This document shows, one piece after another, positions 48,279 through 58,111 of a stretch of DNA of 64,000 nt. This stretch comes from Croceicoccus marinus (GTDB lineage Bacteria; Pseudomonadota; Alphaproteobacteria; Sphingomonadales; Sphingomonadaceae). Positions within the stretch are counted from its first letter, which is position 1, and each line of letters opens with the position of its first letter. Where the stretch lies: the NCBI RefSeq assembly GCF_001661675.2, contig NZ_CP019603.1:1-64000 (forward strand). Direction: 5' to 3'. The position numbers and the translations under genes are program-made. Under the pieces are notes generated by a model. The model was not told the DNA's origin. It did no database searches and was given only the letters and a program-made list of their open reading frames with translations.

Positions 48279-50657
48279 ATGAAGACAGCAATCATACTTG
48301 CCGTTTCGGCATCGACACTGGCCATTGCGGGCAATGCCTTCGCGCAGGACATGCAGCCATCGGATGAAGCCGAGCCACAGTCCGCTCAGCCGTCACAAGG
48401 ACTGCAAGAAATCATCGTCACGGCCCAGAAACGGTCGGAATCGTTGAACGACGTACCACTCTCGATCACCGCCGCATCGGGCGACCAGCTGGCGGATCAG
48501 GGCATCACCGATGTTGCCGATCTGGTGAAGGTCGTGCCAGGCTTCACTTATACCGAAAGCGCCTATGCAACGCCGGTCTACACGCTGCGCGGCGTGGGAT
48601 TTTACGATACCAGCCTTGCGGCAAAACCCACGGTCAGCGTCTACCAGGACCAGGTCCCGATCCCGTTTTCCATCATGACGCGCGGTGCCACGCTCGATCT
48701 TGAACGGGTCGAGGTTTTGAAGGGCCCGCAGGGCACTCTGTTTGGTTCGAATGCCACCGGCGGCGCGATCAACTATATCGCGGCCAAGCCGACGGATTAT
48801 CTTGAAGGCGGTCTTTCTGCCACGGTTCAGAACCTTGGCGAAGTCACGGTGGGCGGCCATGTCAGCGGCCCGCTGAGCGATACGATCAAGGCGCGCTTCG
48901 CGGCGCAGACCGTCCAGGGCGGGGCATGGCAGCGCAGCTATACACGCGATGATGAACTGGGCGATCAACGCTTTACGTCCGCGCGCATGCTGGTGGATTT
49001 TGAGCCGAGCGATGCGCTGCGTTTCGAGCTGAACCTCAACGGTTTCATCGATAAGAGTGACGGGCAGGCCGCGCAGCTGATCGGCGTGGTGCCGCTGGGT
49101 AATCCGGCGCGGCTCGGCGATCTCGCTACCTATCCTGTCGCGCCTGAAAACAACCGCGACGCCGACTGGACCGATACGCAGGCGCCCAAGCGCGACAACT
49201 GGTTCTATCAGGCGGCTCTGCGCGGCGATCTCGATCTTTCCAGCGCCGTGACGCTGACCTCGATCACCAGCTGGTCGGAATATTCGCATGACACCGCCAT
49301 CGATCCCGATGGCGTGGCGCTTCGCGACTATTTCTACAACACCACCGGTGACATCAGCGCCTTTTCGCAGGAACTGCGTCTGCAGGGCGAGATGGGCAAT
49401 CTGACATGGATCATCGGCGGAAATTACGCCCGCGAAAAGACCTATCAGCAGGACGACGCCGGGCCTTACGACCAGTCCACATCGGCCTATAATTTTGTCG
49501 ATGCAGGACTGGGCGGCCCGTTCTTCGTCTATAGCCAGTATGCCCGTCAGAAATTCGTGAACAAGGCGATCTTTGCCAATGTCGATTACGACATCGGCGA
49601 TCTGGTCACCTTGCACGGCGGCATTCGCTATACCGATACCGACATCGATTTCGCAGGCTGCACCGCCGATCGCGGCGACGCTCTGGGGCAGGGGATCGAG
49701 AACTTGCTGAACTTCATCCGCTCGGGCGCGGGGCTGGACCCGATCACGATCGCCGACGACGCCTGCGTGACGATCGATTCCTCAACGCTTACCGCTGTCG
49801 AAGTGATCGACAAGCTGGATGAGGACAACGTCTCGTGGCGCGCGGGCATCGACCTCAAGCCTTCGCCCGACGCGCTCGTCTATGCCAGCGTCAGCCGCGG
49901 CTTCAAATCGGGTAGCTTTCCGCTGCTGTCGGCCAGCGATGCCAACCAGTTCAGCCCGGTCACGCAGGAATCTGTAACGGCCTATGAAATCGGAACGAAG
50001 CTGACGGTTCTGGATCGTACGGCCCAGATCAACGCGGCGGTGTTCTACTATGATTATGCCGACAAGCAGTTCAAGGGCCGCGTGGTCGCCAACCCGGATA
50101 TCTTTGGCCCGCTCGAAGCATTGGTCAACGTGCCCAAGTCCGAGGTGAAGGGAGCGGAACTGCAACTGGATCTGGCACCCACCGATGGCCTGCGCTTCAG
50201 CATCGGCGCCACTTATCTCGATACCAAGATCAAGGGCAGCTTCGTCAATTACGATCCTTACGGAAATCAGGTCGATTTTGCCGGGTCGAGCTTCCCCTAT
50301 ACGCCCAAGTACCAGGTCCTCATGGATGGCCAGTACGAGTGGGCGGCAAGCGACAGCATCTCGCCCTATATCGGCGCGAATCTCAGCTTTCAAAGCGATT
50401 CAAAGGCCGTGCTGGGCGATGCCCGCGCGACGCCGTCCGATGATCTGACAAGCCGGGGGGGGCTGACGATCGACGATTACGTGCTGATCGATTTGCGTGC
50501 TGGCCTGAAGCTTGCCGAAAAATACAAGATCGGCGCATTCGTTCGCAATCTGACGAACGAATATTACTGGAACAATGCCACGCGGATCACCGACACGACG
50601 GTACGCTATGCGGGACGTCCGCGTACGTATGGCGTGACCGTCTCGGCAAGCTTCTGA
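48279..50657 (+). CDS. TonB-dependent outer-membrane receptor
   Basis: ATG 48279 (SD AGGAGAGGG) gives 792 residues; an ATG at 48261 lies upstream of that SD. MKTAIILAVSASTLAIAGNA is a signal peptide cut after FAQ. The plug has EIIVTAQKRSESLNDVPLSI, VPGFTYTESAYATPVYTLRG and EVLKGPQGTLFGSNATGGAI. The barrel ends TYGVTVSASF. It pairs with the P450 gene, so it probably imports that enzyme's substrate. A strong hairpin follows the stop. Confidence 0.93.
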   Translation: MKTAIILAVSASTLAIAGNAFAQDMQPSDEAEPQSAQPSQGLQEIIVTAQKRSESLNDVPLSITAASGDQLADQGITDVADLVKVVPGFTYTESAYATPVYTLRGVGFYDTSLAAKPTVSVYQDQVPIPFSIMTRGATLDLERVEVLKGPQGTLFGSNATGGAINYIAAKPTDYLEGGLSATVQNLGEVTVGGHVSGPLSDTIKARFAAQTVQGGAWQRSYTRDDELGDQRFTSARMLVDFEPSDALRFELNLNGFIDKSDGQAAQLIGVVPLGNPARLGDLATYPVAPENNRDADWTDTQAPKRDNWFYQAALRGDLDLSSAVTLTSITSWSEYSHDTAIDPDGVALRDYFYNTTGDISAFSQELRLQGEMGNLTWIIGGNYAREKTYQQDDAGPYDQSTSAYNFVDAGLGGPFFVYSQYARQKFVNKAIFANVDYDIGDLVTLHGGIRYTDTDIDFAGCTADRGDALGQGIENLLNFIRSGAGLDPITIADDACVTIDSSTLTAVEVIDKLDEDNVSWRAGIDLKPSPDALVYASVSRGFKSGSFPLLSASDANQFSPVTQESVTAYEIGTKLTVLDRTAQINAAVFYYDYADKQFKGRVVANPDIFGPLEALVNVPKSEVKGAELQLDLAPTDGLRFSIGATYLDTKIKGSFVNYDPYGNQVDFAGSSFPYTPKYQVLMDGQYEWAASDSISPYIGANLSFQSDSKAVLGDARATPSDDLTSRGGLTIDDYVLIDLRAGLKLAEKYKIGAFVRNLTNEYYWNNATRITDTTVRYAGRPRTYGVTVSASF

Positions 50658-50669
50658 CGAGCTCTCCCC

Positions 50670-50706
50670 GGAACCGCGGCAATTCATGCTGGATTGCCGC
50701 GGTTCC
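50670..50706. terminator. Strong stem-loop after the TonB receptor gene
   Basis: GGAACCGCGGCAAT pairs perfectly (14 bp) with ATTGCCGCGGTTCC across a 9-base loop, 13 bases after the stop codon. No T-run follows, so it may be a terminator of the non-canonical kind or an mRNA-stabilising hairpin. It marks the right edge of the intact island. Confidence 0.6.
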
Positions 50707-51256
50707 ATCTGTGTGGATGGCGCAAGGGGGCCGCGTGAAAGTTCTTACGGTCGGCGAAAGGCCGACTATGGAGGAAGCCCATTTTAGCATTTTATTCGAT
50801 TATGTCAGTTCCTACAATCTAACGGTCCGCAACCGGCGAGTTTCAGCTATTAAGCTTTTCGCACGATGACGGACGCTGGCAACCGGCTCGTTAAGCGGTT
50901 AAGTCGTAAATGGCGGTGGTGGTCGAAAAGCGTTATTGGCGCCATCGCAGTTCCCATAGGAGCGGTTGTACTATTGATCCCGTTGGTCGCCATGGGCCGT
51001 GATCCCGCTGGAACGCTTTTGCAGGTCTAGCCGCGGACGCCGTGGGTGAGCTGATCATCGAAGCCGGTGCGCCGCATGAAAAGCCATGAGGCGTTGATGA
51101 ATTCTCGGTAAGCAATACGAGTGGACTGACCCTCGGAGTAACCTATGCCAACGTCCGCTACTCACACTTTTCAGCCCAAAAGCTGATGGGAGGACGCCCC
51201 CCGACGGCATCGATGTGCCAAAGTGGAAGTGTTGAACATCACTGAAGGAGGCGTCC
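50707..51256. other. Gene-free stretch leading into IS110 debris
   Basis: No reading frame here resembles a known protein. From about 51190 the sequence looks like the non-coding leader of an IS110 element, with GGACGCC and GGCGTCC as an inverted pair (about 51193 and 51250). A short in-frame piece at 51130-51190 (LTLGVTYANVRYSHFSAQ) could be a barrel-protein relic but is too short to call. Confidence 0.4.
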
Positions 51257-51611
51257 GTGTCGGAAGTTACCACAATCGGTCTGGATATCGCTAAGAGCGT
51301 GTTTCACGCGCACGGTGTGGACGGGAGCGGCAAGCAGGTTTTCAGCCGCGGTTGAGCCGAGGCAAGTGGCAGGATTTCATGGCGCAGCAGCCGCGTTGCC
51401 TGATGGCAATGGAGGCATGTGGCGGAGCGCATCACTGGGCACGCGAGTTTACGGCGCTCGGTCACGAGATCCGGTTGATCCCGCCTTCCTATGTGAAGCC
51501 GTTTGTAAAGCGCCAGAAGAACGATGCCGCCGATGCCGAAGCGACTTGCGAGGCTGCACAGCGCCCGAACATGCGCTTCGTTGCGGTCGAGAGCGAGGAG
51601 CAGCAGGCAGC
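51257..51611 (+). pseudogene. IS110-family transposase, N-terminal fragment, frameshifted
   Basis: From GTG 51257: VSEVTTIGLDIAKSVFHAHG, with the first Asp of the DEDD site. A stop follows at about 51352. In the next frame the protein goes on WQDFMAQQPRCLMAMEACGG, where the Glu is the second catalytic residue, then SYVKPFVKRQKNDAADAEAT with the third and fourth Asp. A single base lost near 51345 explains the break. Homology ends near 51611, where the DNA changes to an E2 acyltransferase gene on the other strand. The C-terminal transposase domain is absent. Confidence 0.8.
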
Positions 51612-51926
51612 TGCGAGTTGCCACAGGTTCTCACTTTGCGCGTCACGGAGGACGGGGAGCATCAGACCGGCATCAGTCTTTGTCGCGATCCCGATGGGCA
51701 TGCTTCGGAACCGCGAAACGATGCCTGCTTCATCGTCGAAGGGTGCGTTGAGCATAGGATGATCGGGCAGGATCTTGCAAATCGCGGTGATCAGCATGGA
51801 CAGGATGGTCAGTTTCGGTTTGTTGCCGCGCGCAGCGTTGCGATCGCTTGGCATCTCCTCAAGCTTGGTGACATCGACTTCCTCGATTGAGCTGAAGTGC
51901 GGGATGTGGCGTTTGGATGCCGCCAT
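51609..51926 (-). pseudogene. 2-oxo acid dehydrogenase E2 (lipoamide acyltransferase), internal catalytic-domain fragment
   Basis: The minus strand reads MAASKRHIPHFSSIEEVDVT, then KLTILSMLITAICKILPDHP, DDEAGIVSRFRSMPIGIATK and MLPVLRDAQSENLWQLA. This is the start of the catalytic domain of branched-chain or pyruvate E2. The lipoyl and subunit-binding domains (which should lie at higher positions) and the C-terminal active-site His-Asp part are absent. It is cut on one side by the IS110 fragment and on the other by an IS3 orfA fragment. Confidence 0.8.
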
Positions 51927-52103
51927 TTTCTTGCTTCAACTCGCGGACTTGGTCCGACTCCAGCCCCCATACTGCCGCTTCCACCTGTAGAATGTCTGCT
52001 TGGAAATCCCGACTTGGCGGATCAAATCGGCCACCGGCGGGCCCAACTCCGCCTGCTTCTGCATCGACAAAATCTGCTCTGTAGAAAACCGCTTTCGTTT
52101 CAC
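51925..52103 (-). pseudogene. IS3-family orfA fragment
   Basis: From a GTG at 52103: KRKRFSTEQILSMQKQAELG, PPVADLIRQVGISKQTFYRW and KRQYGG, an IS3-type orfA helix-turn-helix. The frame then needs one more base to continue LESDQVRELKQEN before the E2 fragment begins at about 51925. Only the first 65 or so residues of orfA remain. Confidence 0.78.
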
Positions 52104-52481
52104 AGACTTGTCTCCCTCCAAAGCAAAATCCGCCGGATTTCCTGCTGACCCTTATCATTGTCATGGCCTCGGCCTGGACCGCTGCAAACCCCTTCGGCCT
52201 TACCATCAGCCGCGATGCGATCGGACGGCGAGACGAACTCAAGCGCGCGCTTGCGCAGGCCGACCAGCAACTGACTGCGCCTGTGGCAGACACCGAGCCC
52301 GATCAGCCTTAGACTGCGGCGCTTGAAGGCTGCGGCTGCTCGGCAAGGGACGGACCATCGGTCTGACTGACAGGGCAAGTCGCGGCTTGACCTTGCGTGC
52401 TTGCGCGCTGAATTACCGGCTATGAGCATCACAAATCTTACGCCCGACAACGGTTTTGCCGGTGACTTTGCCGTGCGCCTC

Positions 52482-52754
52482 CTAGGCCTGCACTACAAAG
52501 CCCAATCCGTTCCAACCGGCAAGTTGCGGATCCAGAGCCAGGGCTTCGAGGATGTCGAGCGAAATTTCGAGCCGATCGGCTTCCTCGGCATCGACGTTGA
52601 AGCCAATGTCGTAATGCTTGGCCAGAAACGCCAGATCGCGCACGCGCGGCACCAGTTCCTCGACCACGCGGCCCAGTTGGGCGCGGCTGTAGCGTATGTG
52701 GAGCGCCGATAGCTTGATCGAAATGCCCGGCCCATCCTGAACGCCTTTTCCGAA
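52482..52754 (-). pseudogene. putA: PutA proline dehydrogenase-domain fragment
   Basis: The minus strand reads GPGISIKLSALHIRYSRAQL, then VVEELVPRVRDLAFLAKHYD, IGFNVDAEEADRLEISLDIL and NGLGFVVQA. This is part of the FAD-binding barrel of the bifunctional proline-utilisation enzyme PutA. The fragment is about 90 residues out of more than 1000. It ends at a TAG (52482) on one side and meets IS3 DNA on the other. Between it and the IS3 orfA piece (52104-52481) I see no supported gene; a plus-strand 49-codon frame at 52163 is unassigned. Confidence 0.8.
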
Positions 52755-53000
52755 GGAACGCAGATGAAGCCAAAAACACTCCAGGTCGAACCCGGCAGCC
52801 AAGCTCAGCGCGGAGGCGGTCGTCAAAGACATCAAGCGGCGTACCCGGCGGCATTTCTCGGCAGAGGACAAGATCCGCATCGTTCTGGAAGGCCTGCGCG
52901 GCGATGACAGCATTGCCGAGCTGTGCCGCATGGAGGGGATCGCCCAGAACCTCTACTACACCTGATCGAAGAAATTTATGGAATGGAGCTACGCAAGATA

Positions 53001-53014
53001 ATCCGGGGGATCAT
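53001..53014 (+). repeat. Shared core of short insert, copy 1
   Basis: ATCCGGGGGATCAT, followed by CTTGCCG. Lies in the middle of extra DNA that splits orfA of the IS3 remnant between FME and KRRLAGD. Confidence 0.6.
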
Positions 53015-53240
53015 CTTGCCGGTGACATGGCAAGCGCCGGCTTGCCGGCGATACCGCACGGGCCGCGACCAGCACCGAGGTGCAGGATCTGCGCCGCGAA
53101 GGCCGCGATCTGGAGAAGTGCGTCGCGGATCTCACCCTTGAGAACCGGCTGCTTAAAAAAGCATCAGCGGGCTTGGGGACGACGAGGCATGAGATATCCC
53201 GCATCCGAGAAACTGGAAATGTCCTGAGGGTCAGAAATTG

Positions 53241-53254
53241 ATCCGGGGGATCAT
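53241..53254 (+). repeat. Shared core of short insert, copy 2
   Basis: ATCCGGGGGATCAT, followed by TTTCCCG, so 19 of 21 bases match copy 1. Lies in the middle of extra DNA that splits the start of orfB between KLE and RIVEQ. Confidence 0.6.
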
Positions 53255-54237
53255 TTTCCCGAAGGGGCGCATCGTCGAGCAATCGCACCTGCCAGCCAAG
53301 CGTACGCTGGACCAACTCGGCATTCCCCGCCGGACATTCTACCGCTGTTACGATCGCTTCCTCGAAGGCGGTCCGGAGGGCCCCTCTACGCCGGGCCGCG
53401 TGTGGAACCGGATCGAGGCCCGCATCCAGCACCAGATCGTCGAGATGGCGCTGGAGCACAGCGATCTCTCCCCGCGCGAACTGGCCGTACGCTTCACTGA
53501 CGAGAGGCGCTACTTCGTGTCGGAAGCCAGCGTTTACAGGCTGCTAAAGGCCCATGATCTCATCACCAGCCCGGCCTATACGGTCATCAAGGGAGCGGAG
53601 GAGTTCCGCGACAAGACTACCCGGCCGAACGAAATTTGGCAGACGGGAAGCGCAGCTGAACGGAGGCGAAGCCGGAGGACACTTCACCTATTTCAAGATC
53701 ATCGGGTGGGGCTGGATGTATCTCTCGACCGTGCCCGACGACTTCCCGCGGCTCACGTCATCGCGTGGAAGCTGTGCTCGACCATGTGCGCCAGCGATGT
53801 CACCGATACGCACGACCTCGCGCTGGAGGCGTCAGGCTGCGACCCATGCTACCGTGCTGCACAAGCCCCGGCTAATGTCGGACAATGGGCCAAGCTACAT
53901 CGCGAACGAGCTGGCTGATTATCTGGACACCAAGGACATGGCCCATGTCCGCGGCGCGCCGTTCCATCCCCAGACCCAGGACAAGATCGAGCGCTGGCAC
54001 CAGACGTTGAAGAACCGCGTGCTACTGGATAACTATTTCCTGCCCGGTGACCTCGAATGCCAGATCGAGGCCTTCATCGAACACTACAACCACCAGCGCG
54101 ACAACGAGAGCCTGGACAATGTGACGCCTGCAGATGCCTACTTCGGCAGGGCTTCTGCCATCCTGGAGCGGCGCAGAAAGATCAAACGAAAGACCATCGC
54201 CCATCGGCGCTTTCAGCACCGCAAGATCGCCGCTTAA

Positions 54238-55153
54238 GATCAACCCTCCAGACGAGGCCAACACTCATAAAGCGAGCGACCAGATCTGTGCCAAATGCTT
54301 TGAATCATTTTTACATAATCTATATTAGCAATTTTTCTCATAATCTCGGGTTTAGTTCCCATCGCCTCCATCCGTCCCTTGTTCGACGGACAAGCTCGTC
54401 TGCTCGTAATCTTGGTGATCCGCTACGAAACGTGGAGCGATGCCGAGCGCAAATTCGCCGCTATGCCATATGACCTTCGTCGCAAGACCGTCAGCGGTAA
54501 CGTTTATTCTCAATTAGATCTTTGGTAGCGGCGGCAATGGTACCAGTCTCGACCGCATGGAAGAGGAAAATCAGGCTTATCAAAAAAAATAGAAAAAGCG
54601 GCTGCTAAGCGTCCCCAAGCAGTATGCCGACCCGAGATCTTTAACATGAATATTAATCGATCTGTGCAGGGTGACCTACCGCACTTTGCTGATCCTAGCG
54701 CGCTTCTCGTCTGCATCGGTGGGTAGCTTGTCCGTTAAGAAGGATTGTCAGACAAGCTCTGCAGTGACGCCAGTCTCGGACTGAATGCCTATGCAAATTC
54801 GATCGCGTGCAAGCTGCCCGAGGGTGCGGCGGGGCGTACCAATCAAGCAGTGCTTCTCTCATCATGATGGGCCGGCCCAATCTCGCCTATTTCGACTGGC
54901 GGGCGCTGACGAACTTGCAGCGATGCTGATAGGGCGTCGAACAAACTCAGGACCCTTTGGGTTTATGTGCGACCATCCACTCGTTCGATACGGAAATTGA
55001 TTGGAAAGGGGACGGATGCCAACCTTGGCAAGTCGATGCTGAACTATCCGTAGCAAACATATTGGCGGCGACTGCTCTCTTCCATCAGCGTGCCATTGAA
55101 GGGGCTTCGTCCGATCGCTCAGGGCAGTGTTGAAAGCGATAGTTGAAAATCCA
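54238..55153. other. Gene-free stretch with second copy of the 30-bp dyad
   Basis: AT-richer than the flanks around 54300-54350, with no supported gene. At 54727-54756 lies a sequence starting CTTGTC and ending GACAAG (perfect inverted ends), 26 of 30 bases identical to 20161-20190. Minus-strand codons just beyond it (DADEKRARI) could be the start of a lost TetR gene, but nothing continues. Confidence 0.4.
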
Positions 55154-55378
55154 ATGCAAAATTCGCATAATACGCTAAATCTTACGCAGGTGAGATTGAC
55201 GGATAGGAGAAGATTGGTGCCTAAAAGAAGACAAGAAGAAGATGAAACGGACCCTCTATCTAAAGTAGGGACAGGAACTGCGCTTCAGGCAACTGACATC
55301 ACAAGCGAAATCAAACTCACAATCAACGACCAGATTGCGATCTGGAAAGCGATGGCTCTTTGGATGTCTGAAGATTAG
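55154..55378 (+). CDS. Hypothetical small protein
   Basis: A 74-residue frame, MQNSHNTLNLTQVRLTDRRR to IAIWKAMALWMSED. It is polar in the first half and has no signal peptide, membrane helix or known motif. Base composition is poorer in GC than the catabolic genes, which fits foreign DNA. An upstream in-frame start at 55127 is possible. No clear ribosome site. It may be a real accessory gene or chance. Confidence 0.33.
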   Translation: MQNSHNTLNLTQVRLTDRRRLVPKRRQEEDETDPLSKVGTGTALQATDITSEIKLTINDQIAIWKAMALWMSED

Positions 55379-56142
55379 AGTGATTGCCGACATGGCCTTC
55401 AATAGCCTCACTTAGAGAAGCCACCCCGTTATCGCATCAGGCACCGACGCCGTAGATGTCGAGCTTCGGGTGGGTCTGGCACGACAGCCGTTGATTGATG
55501 GGGAACTCGGTGGTCTTAATCTAACAGCGAATAGTCAGCAGCAGATCGACATGCGCTCTGCCGCTCCTGCAACGAACGCTCTGCTGCAGCGCGGCGACCA
55601 ATGGGCCGCGAAAAGCTAGAAAATTGATGACTAAGCAAGGCGGTCAGGCGGATCACCCGCCGCGCGCCTCGCACCAATTTGAGAGAGCAAAGAAACCCGA
55701 CTGTCTACATACCATCGCCTTCGCTGACTCGCGAAGTTAGTAAATTGCCTGAAGAAATTAAGGTCCACGGTGATGTCCAACAATCGGGCCATTTCATCTC
55801 GCGGGGGTTTCGAATAGCGACATCGCTAACTCGAATGATTTCTTCAGCAAGCCTTTGTCATTTTTGGGAATTGCGATGTTCAGAGCCAGTGCGGCGGCAA
55901 CTTTCCTGCCGCTGGATCGCGCGCGATCAGCAAAATGGCGCATCTGGCATTGGCCGCCGCAAGTGCTTCGGCGCGGCCACTGCCCTGCACGCCGCCCACC
56001 AATACGAAATTCCTCGGCCGCCATTCCATCGGCTCGATCCCGTCATCCGCCTTAATTCTTCACGCTTGCCCGTTCCGTCGAATGCCTACCATATGCTAAG
56101 AAAAGGCACTTTCAGCCTATCCTAGATATGCGGCGGACCTCC
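55379..56142. other. Gene-free stretch
   Basis: No supported gene. On the minus strand near 55890-56020 a frame reads NFVLVGGVQGSGRAEALAAA and ILLIARDPAAGKL, like the nucleotide-binding start of an SDR, but it stops after about 50 residues. It may be the stump of a lost dehydrogenase gene. Confidence 0.35.
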
Positions 56143-57306
56143 TTAGAACGAACGGGGCAACCCAAGGCTTTCCGCAATTCCGTTACGCACCATTTCATTG
56201 GTGATCGGACCGATCCGCCACAAGCGGCTGTCGCGCCAATAGCGTTGCATGTCGGTTTCGGCCGAATAGCCCATGCCGCCAAGGATTTGGATGCCGAGAT
56301 CGGCGGCCTTGTTGGCATTTTCCGACGCTATCAGCTTGAGCATGTTGGCCTCAACCCCAACCTGTTCGCCCCGGCTCTGCTTGTCAGCGCAATAATGCAG
56401 CATCAGTTCTGTTGTCTTTTGCATCGTCGCAATATCGGCCACGTAATGCTGCAGGCTTTGGAAGCGTCCGATGACCCCGCCGAACGCCTTGCGCTGCTGC
56501 ATGTAGTCGAGGGCATCTTCTAGCACGCCGTCGATCACGCCAAGGCAGAACGCGCCGACCATGATGCGTTCGTTGTTGAGCGTCGGGAGCAGTATGTGCC
56601 AGGCCTTGTCCGGCTCACCCAGCACGGCGTCATCGGCAACGAAGGCATTGTCGAAATGGATGGAGCAGCTGCCCATCGACCGCATGCCAAGCTTGGCCAG
56701 AGGCGTAATCTTCACGCCCTCGGTGCTTGTCGGAACCCAGAACAGGGTCAGGCCGTGATGCTTCTTTTCCGCCGTTTTGTCGCTGCGCGCGATGACCAGC
56801 AGGTAATCCGCGACATGTGCGGAAGAACTCCAGATCTTTTCGCCGTTCAGGACCCAGCCCCCATCGACCTTTTCCGCCGTGGTAGCCATCGCGCCCAGCA
56901 GGTCGGTGCCGCCAGCGGGTTCGGTAAAGGCGATCGCGGCCTTGAGCCGGCCATTGGCGATTTCCGGCAGGAACTTCGCCTTCTGCTCCGGGCTGCCGTA
57001 GAGGCCGATGGATTTCGATCCGGCGAACGAGGTGATGCCCCAGATCCATGCGAGCCCACCCAGCGTCCGCGCAAGCTCGCGCGCGAGCAGCATCTGCATC
57101 ACGACATCGCCGCCCTGTCCTTCGTAATCCTCCGAAATTCCGACTCCATGGAAACCGGTCTCGGCGAACTTATCCCAAAGGGCGAAGGGGTAGTTATGTT
57201 CGTCCATTTCAAGGCTGCGGGCCCAGTCCTTGGGTGCCTCGTTGTCCACCCAGCGACGAACCATGTCCCTGAAGGCCTGATATTCTTCGGGAAGTTCGAA
57301 ATCCAT
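56143..57306 (-). CDS. Acyl-CoA dehydrogenase
   Basis: 387 residues, MDFELPEEYQAFRDMVRRWV at the start with GAGGAGAG before the ATG. AAIAFTEPAGGTDLLGAMAT is the FAD/substrate loop; VLNGEKIWSSSAHVADYLLV is the next conserved block. ANKAADLGIQILGGMGYSAE is the C-terminal signature, followed by MQRYWRDSRLWRIGPITNEM, where many family members have a catalytic Glu elsewhere. It could use the ETF pair at 28.8-30.5 kb. A GntR gene follows upstream. The substrate may be a ring or branched acyl-CoA. Confidence 0.92.
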   Translation of the reverse strand: MDFELPEEYQAFRDMVRRWVDNEAPKDWARSLEMDEHNYPFALWDKFAETGFHGVGISEDYEGQGGDVVMQMLLARELARTLGGLAWIWGITSFAGSKSIGLYGSPEQKAKFLPEIANGRLKAAIAFTEPAGGTDLLGAMATTAEKVDGGWVLNGEKIWSSSAHVADYLLVIARSDKTAEKKHHGLTLFWVPTSTEGVKITPLAKLGMRSMGSCSIHFDNAFVADDAVLGEPDKAWHILLPTLNNERIMVGAFCLGVIDGVLEDALDYMQQRKAFGGVIGRFQSLQHYVADIATMQKTTELMLHYCADKQSRGEQVGVEANMLKLIASENANKAADLGIQILGGMGYSAETDMQRYWRDSRLWRIGPITNEMVRNGIAESLGLPRSF

Positions 57307-57346
57307 GCTGCTCTCCTCAATCGTTTAGTCTTTATAATCGAATTGG

Positions 57347-58072
57347 TTATCTGTCCCGGTCGCCAGCCATGGCCAGCAATCTGGCCGCCAATTCGTCGAG
57401 CTGGATCAACACGCCGTCGGCATCGCCCCGTTTGAGACAGGCCAAAATGGCCTTGTGCTTGCGCAAACCGGCCTTTGAAATCGTGGTCGATCCGTGCAGC
57501 AGGATGAACCGCGCAATCAGCGAGCGGCGGTCAAGCGTTGAGCGCAGTAGTTCCGCATTTGCCGAGGCGATGATGAAGACCGAATGGAATTCATGGCCGG
57601 CGCGGATCGCCGCTAGTGCGTGGCCCCGGTCCAGCGCGTCGCGGTAAATCTCGATAGCATGCCCCAGCCGCGCTATTTCCTCTGGCCCGACGTTGGGCAT
57701 GCCCCATTCGTAGCCGAACCGCCAAAGCTTGGTCTGAACGCGCAGCAAGTCGTGCGTCGCGGCGAGATCGATGGGCGTCACCCGTTTCAGGCGATGCGCC
57801 TCAACCTGCAGCAAGCCTTCTGCCGCCAACGCAGCAAAAGCCTCCCGAACGGGCGTCGGGCTTACGCCCAATTGTTCGGCAACCGCGGTTTCCCGCAAAA
57901 GGGTTCCGGGGGCGATGCGGGCGCTGACTATTTCCAGCCGCAGCCTGTCCGCCACCGCTTCGGCGCGTGTCGCGTTCGGCTGGAGCGGGGTTTGCGAGCC
58001 GGTGGCAAGCGCCACCTGCGGCTTGATGCCGGGCGACGGCATATGCGAATCTGTTCGGTCCAGCGCTCCCAT
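57347..58072 (-). CDS. GntR-family regulator, FCD subfamily
   Basis: 241 residues. The winged helix at about 35-105 has IAPGTLLRETAVAEQLGVSP and TPVREAFAALAAEGLLQVEA. The FCD domain follows (DLLRVQTKLWRFGYEWGMPN and later RFILLHGSTTISKAGLRKHK). It lies upstream of the acyl-CoA dehydrogenase gene on the same strand, 40 bp apart, so the two may be co-transcribed. A perfect palindrome 40-51 bp upstream of its start may be its own operator. It differs clearly from the GntR protein at 45008. Confidence 0.9.
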   Translation of the reverse strand: MGALDRTDSHMPSPGIKPQVALATGSQTPLQPNATRAEAVADRLRLEIVSARIAPGTLLRETAVAEQLGVSPTPVREAFAALAAEGLLQVEAHRLKRVTPIDLAATHDLLRVQTKLWRFGYEWGMPNVGPEEIARLGHAIEIYRDALDRGHALAAIRAGHEFHSVFIIASANAELLRSTLDRRSLIARFILLHGSTTISKAGLRKHKAILACLKRGDADGVLIQLDELAARLLAMAGDRDR

Positions 58073-58111
58073 CTTTTACCTGCTAGGGACGATCCGAGCT
58101 ATACGCCATAT

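Larger units (their letters stand above)
52764..54237 (+). pseudogene. IS3-family insertion sequence, orfA and orfB, heavily broken
   Basis: orfA pieces: MKPKTLQVEPGSQA (52764), then in the next frame AVVKDIKRRTRRHFSAEDKI and SIAELCRMEGIAQNLYYT, a stop, and RRLAGDTARAATSTEVQDLR. orfB pieces: MRYPASEKLE (53190), RIVEQSHLPAKRTLDQLGIP, HSDLSPRELAVRFTDERRYF, then in another frame YFKIIGWGWMYLSTVPDDF (first Asp), LMSDNGPSYIANELADYLDT (second Asp) and HVRGAPFHPQTQDKIERWHQ (Glu). At least four one-base shifts are needed. Two inserts of about 47-48 bp also interrupt orfA (52984-53031) and the start of orfB (53221-53267). Confidence 0.82.

Noticed and set aside
52163..52312. 49-codon plus-strand frame ending in DTEPDQP
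   Set aside because: Looks helical and could be a transposase tail, but it is too short and unlike anything I can name.
55890..56025. SDR-like nucleotide-binding stump on the minus strand
   Set aside because: Only about 50 residues match the start of an SDR; no catalytic part follows, so it is mentioned only within the gene-free stretch.
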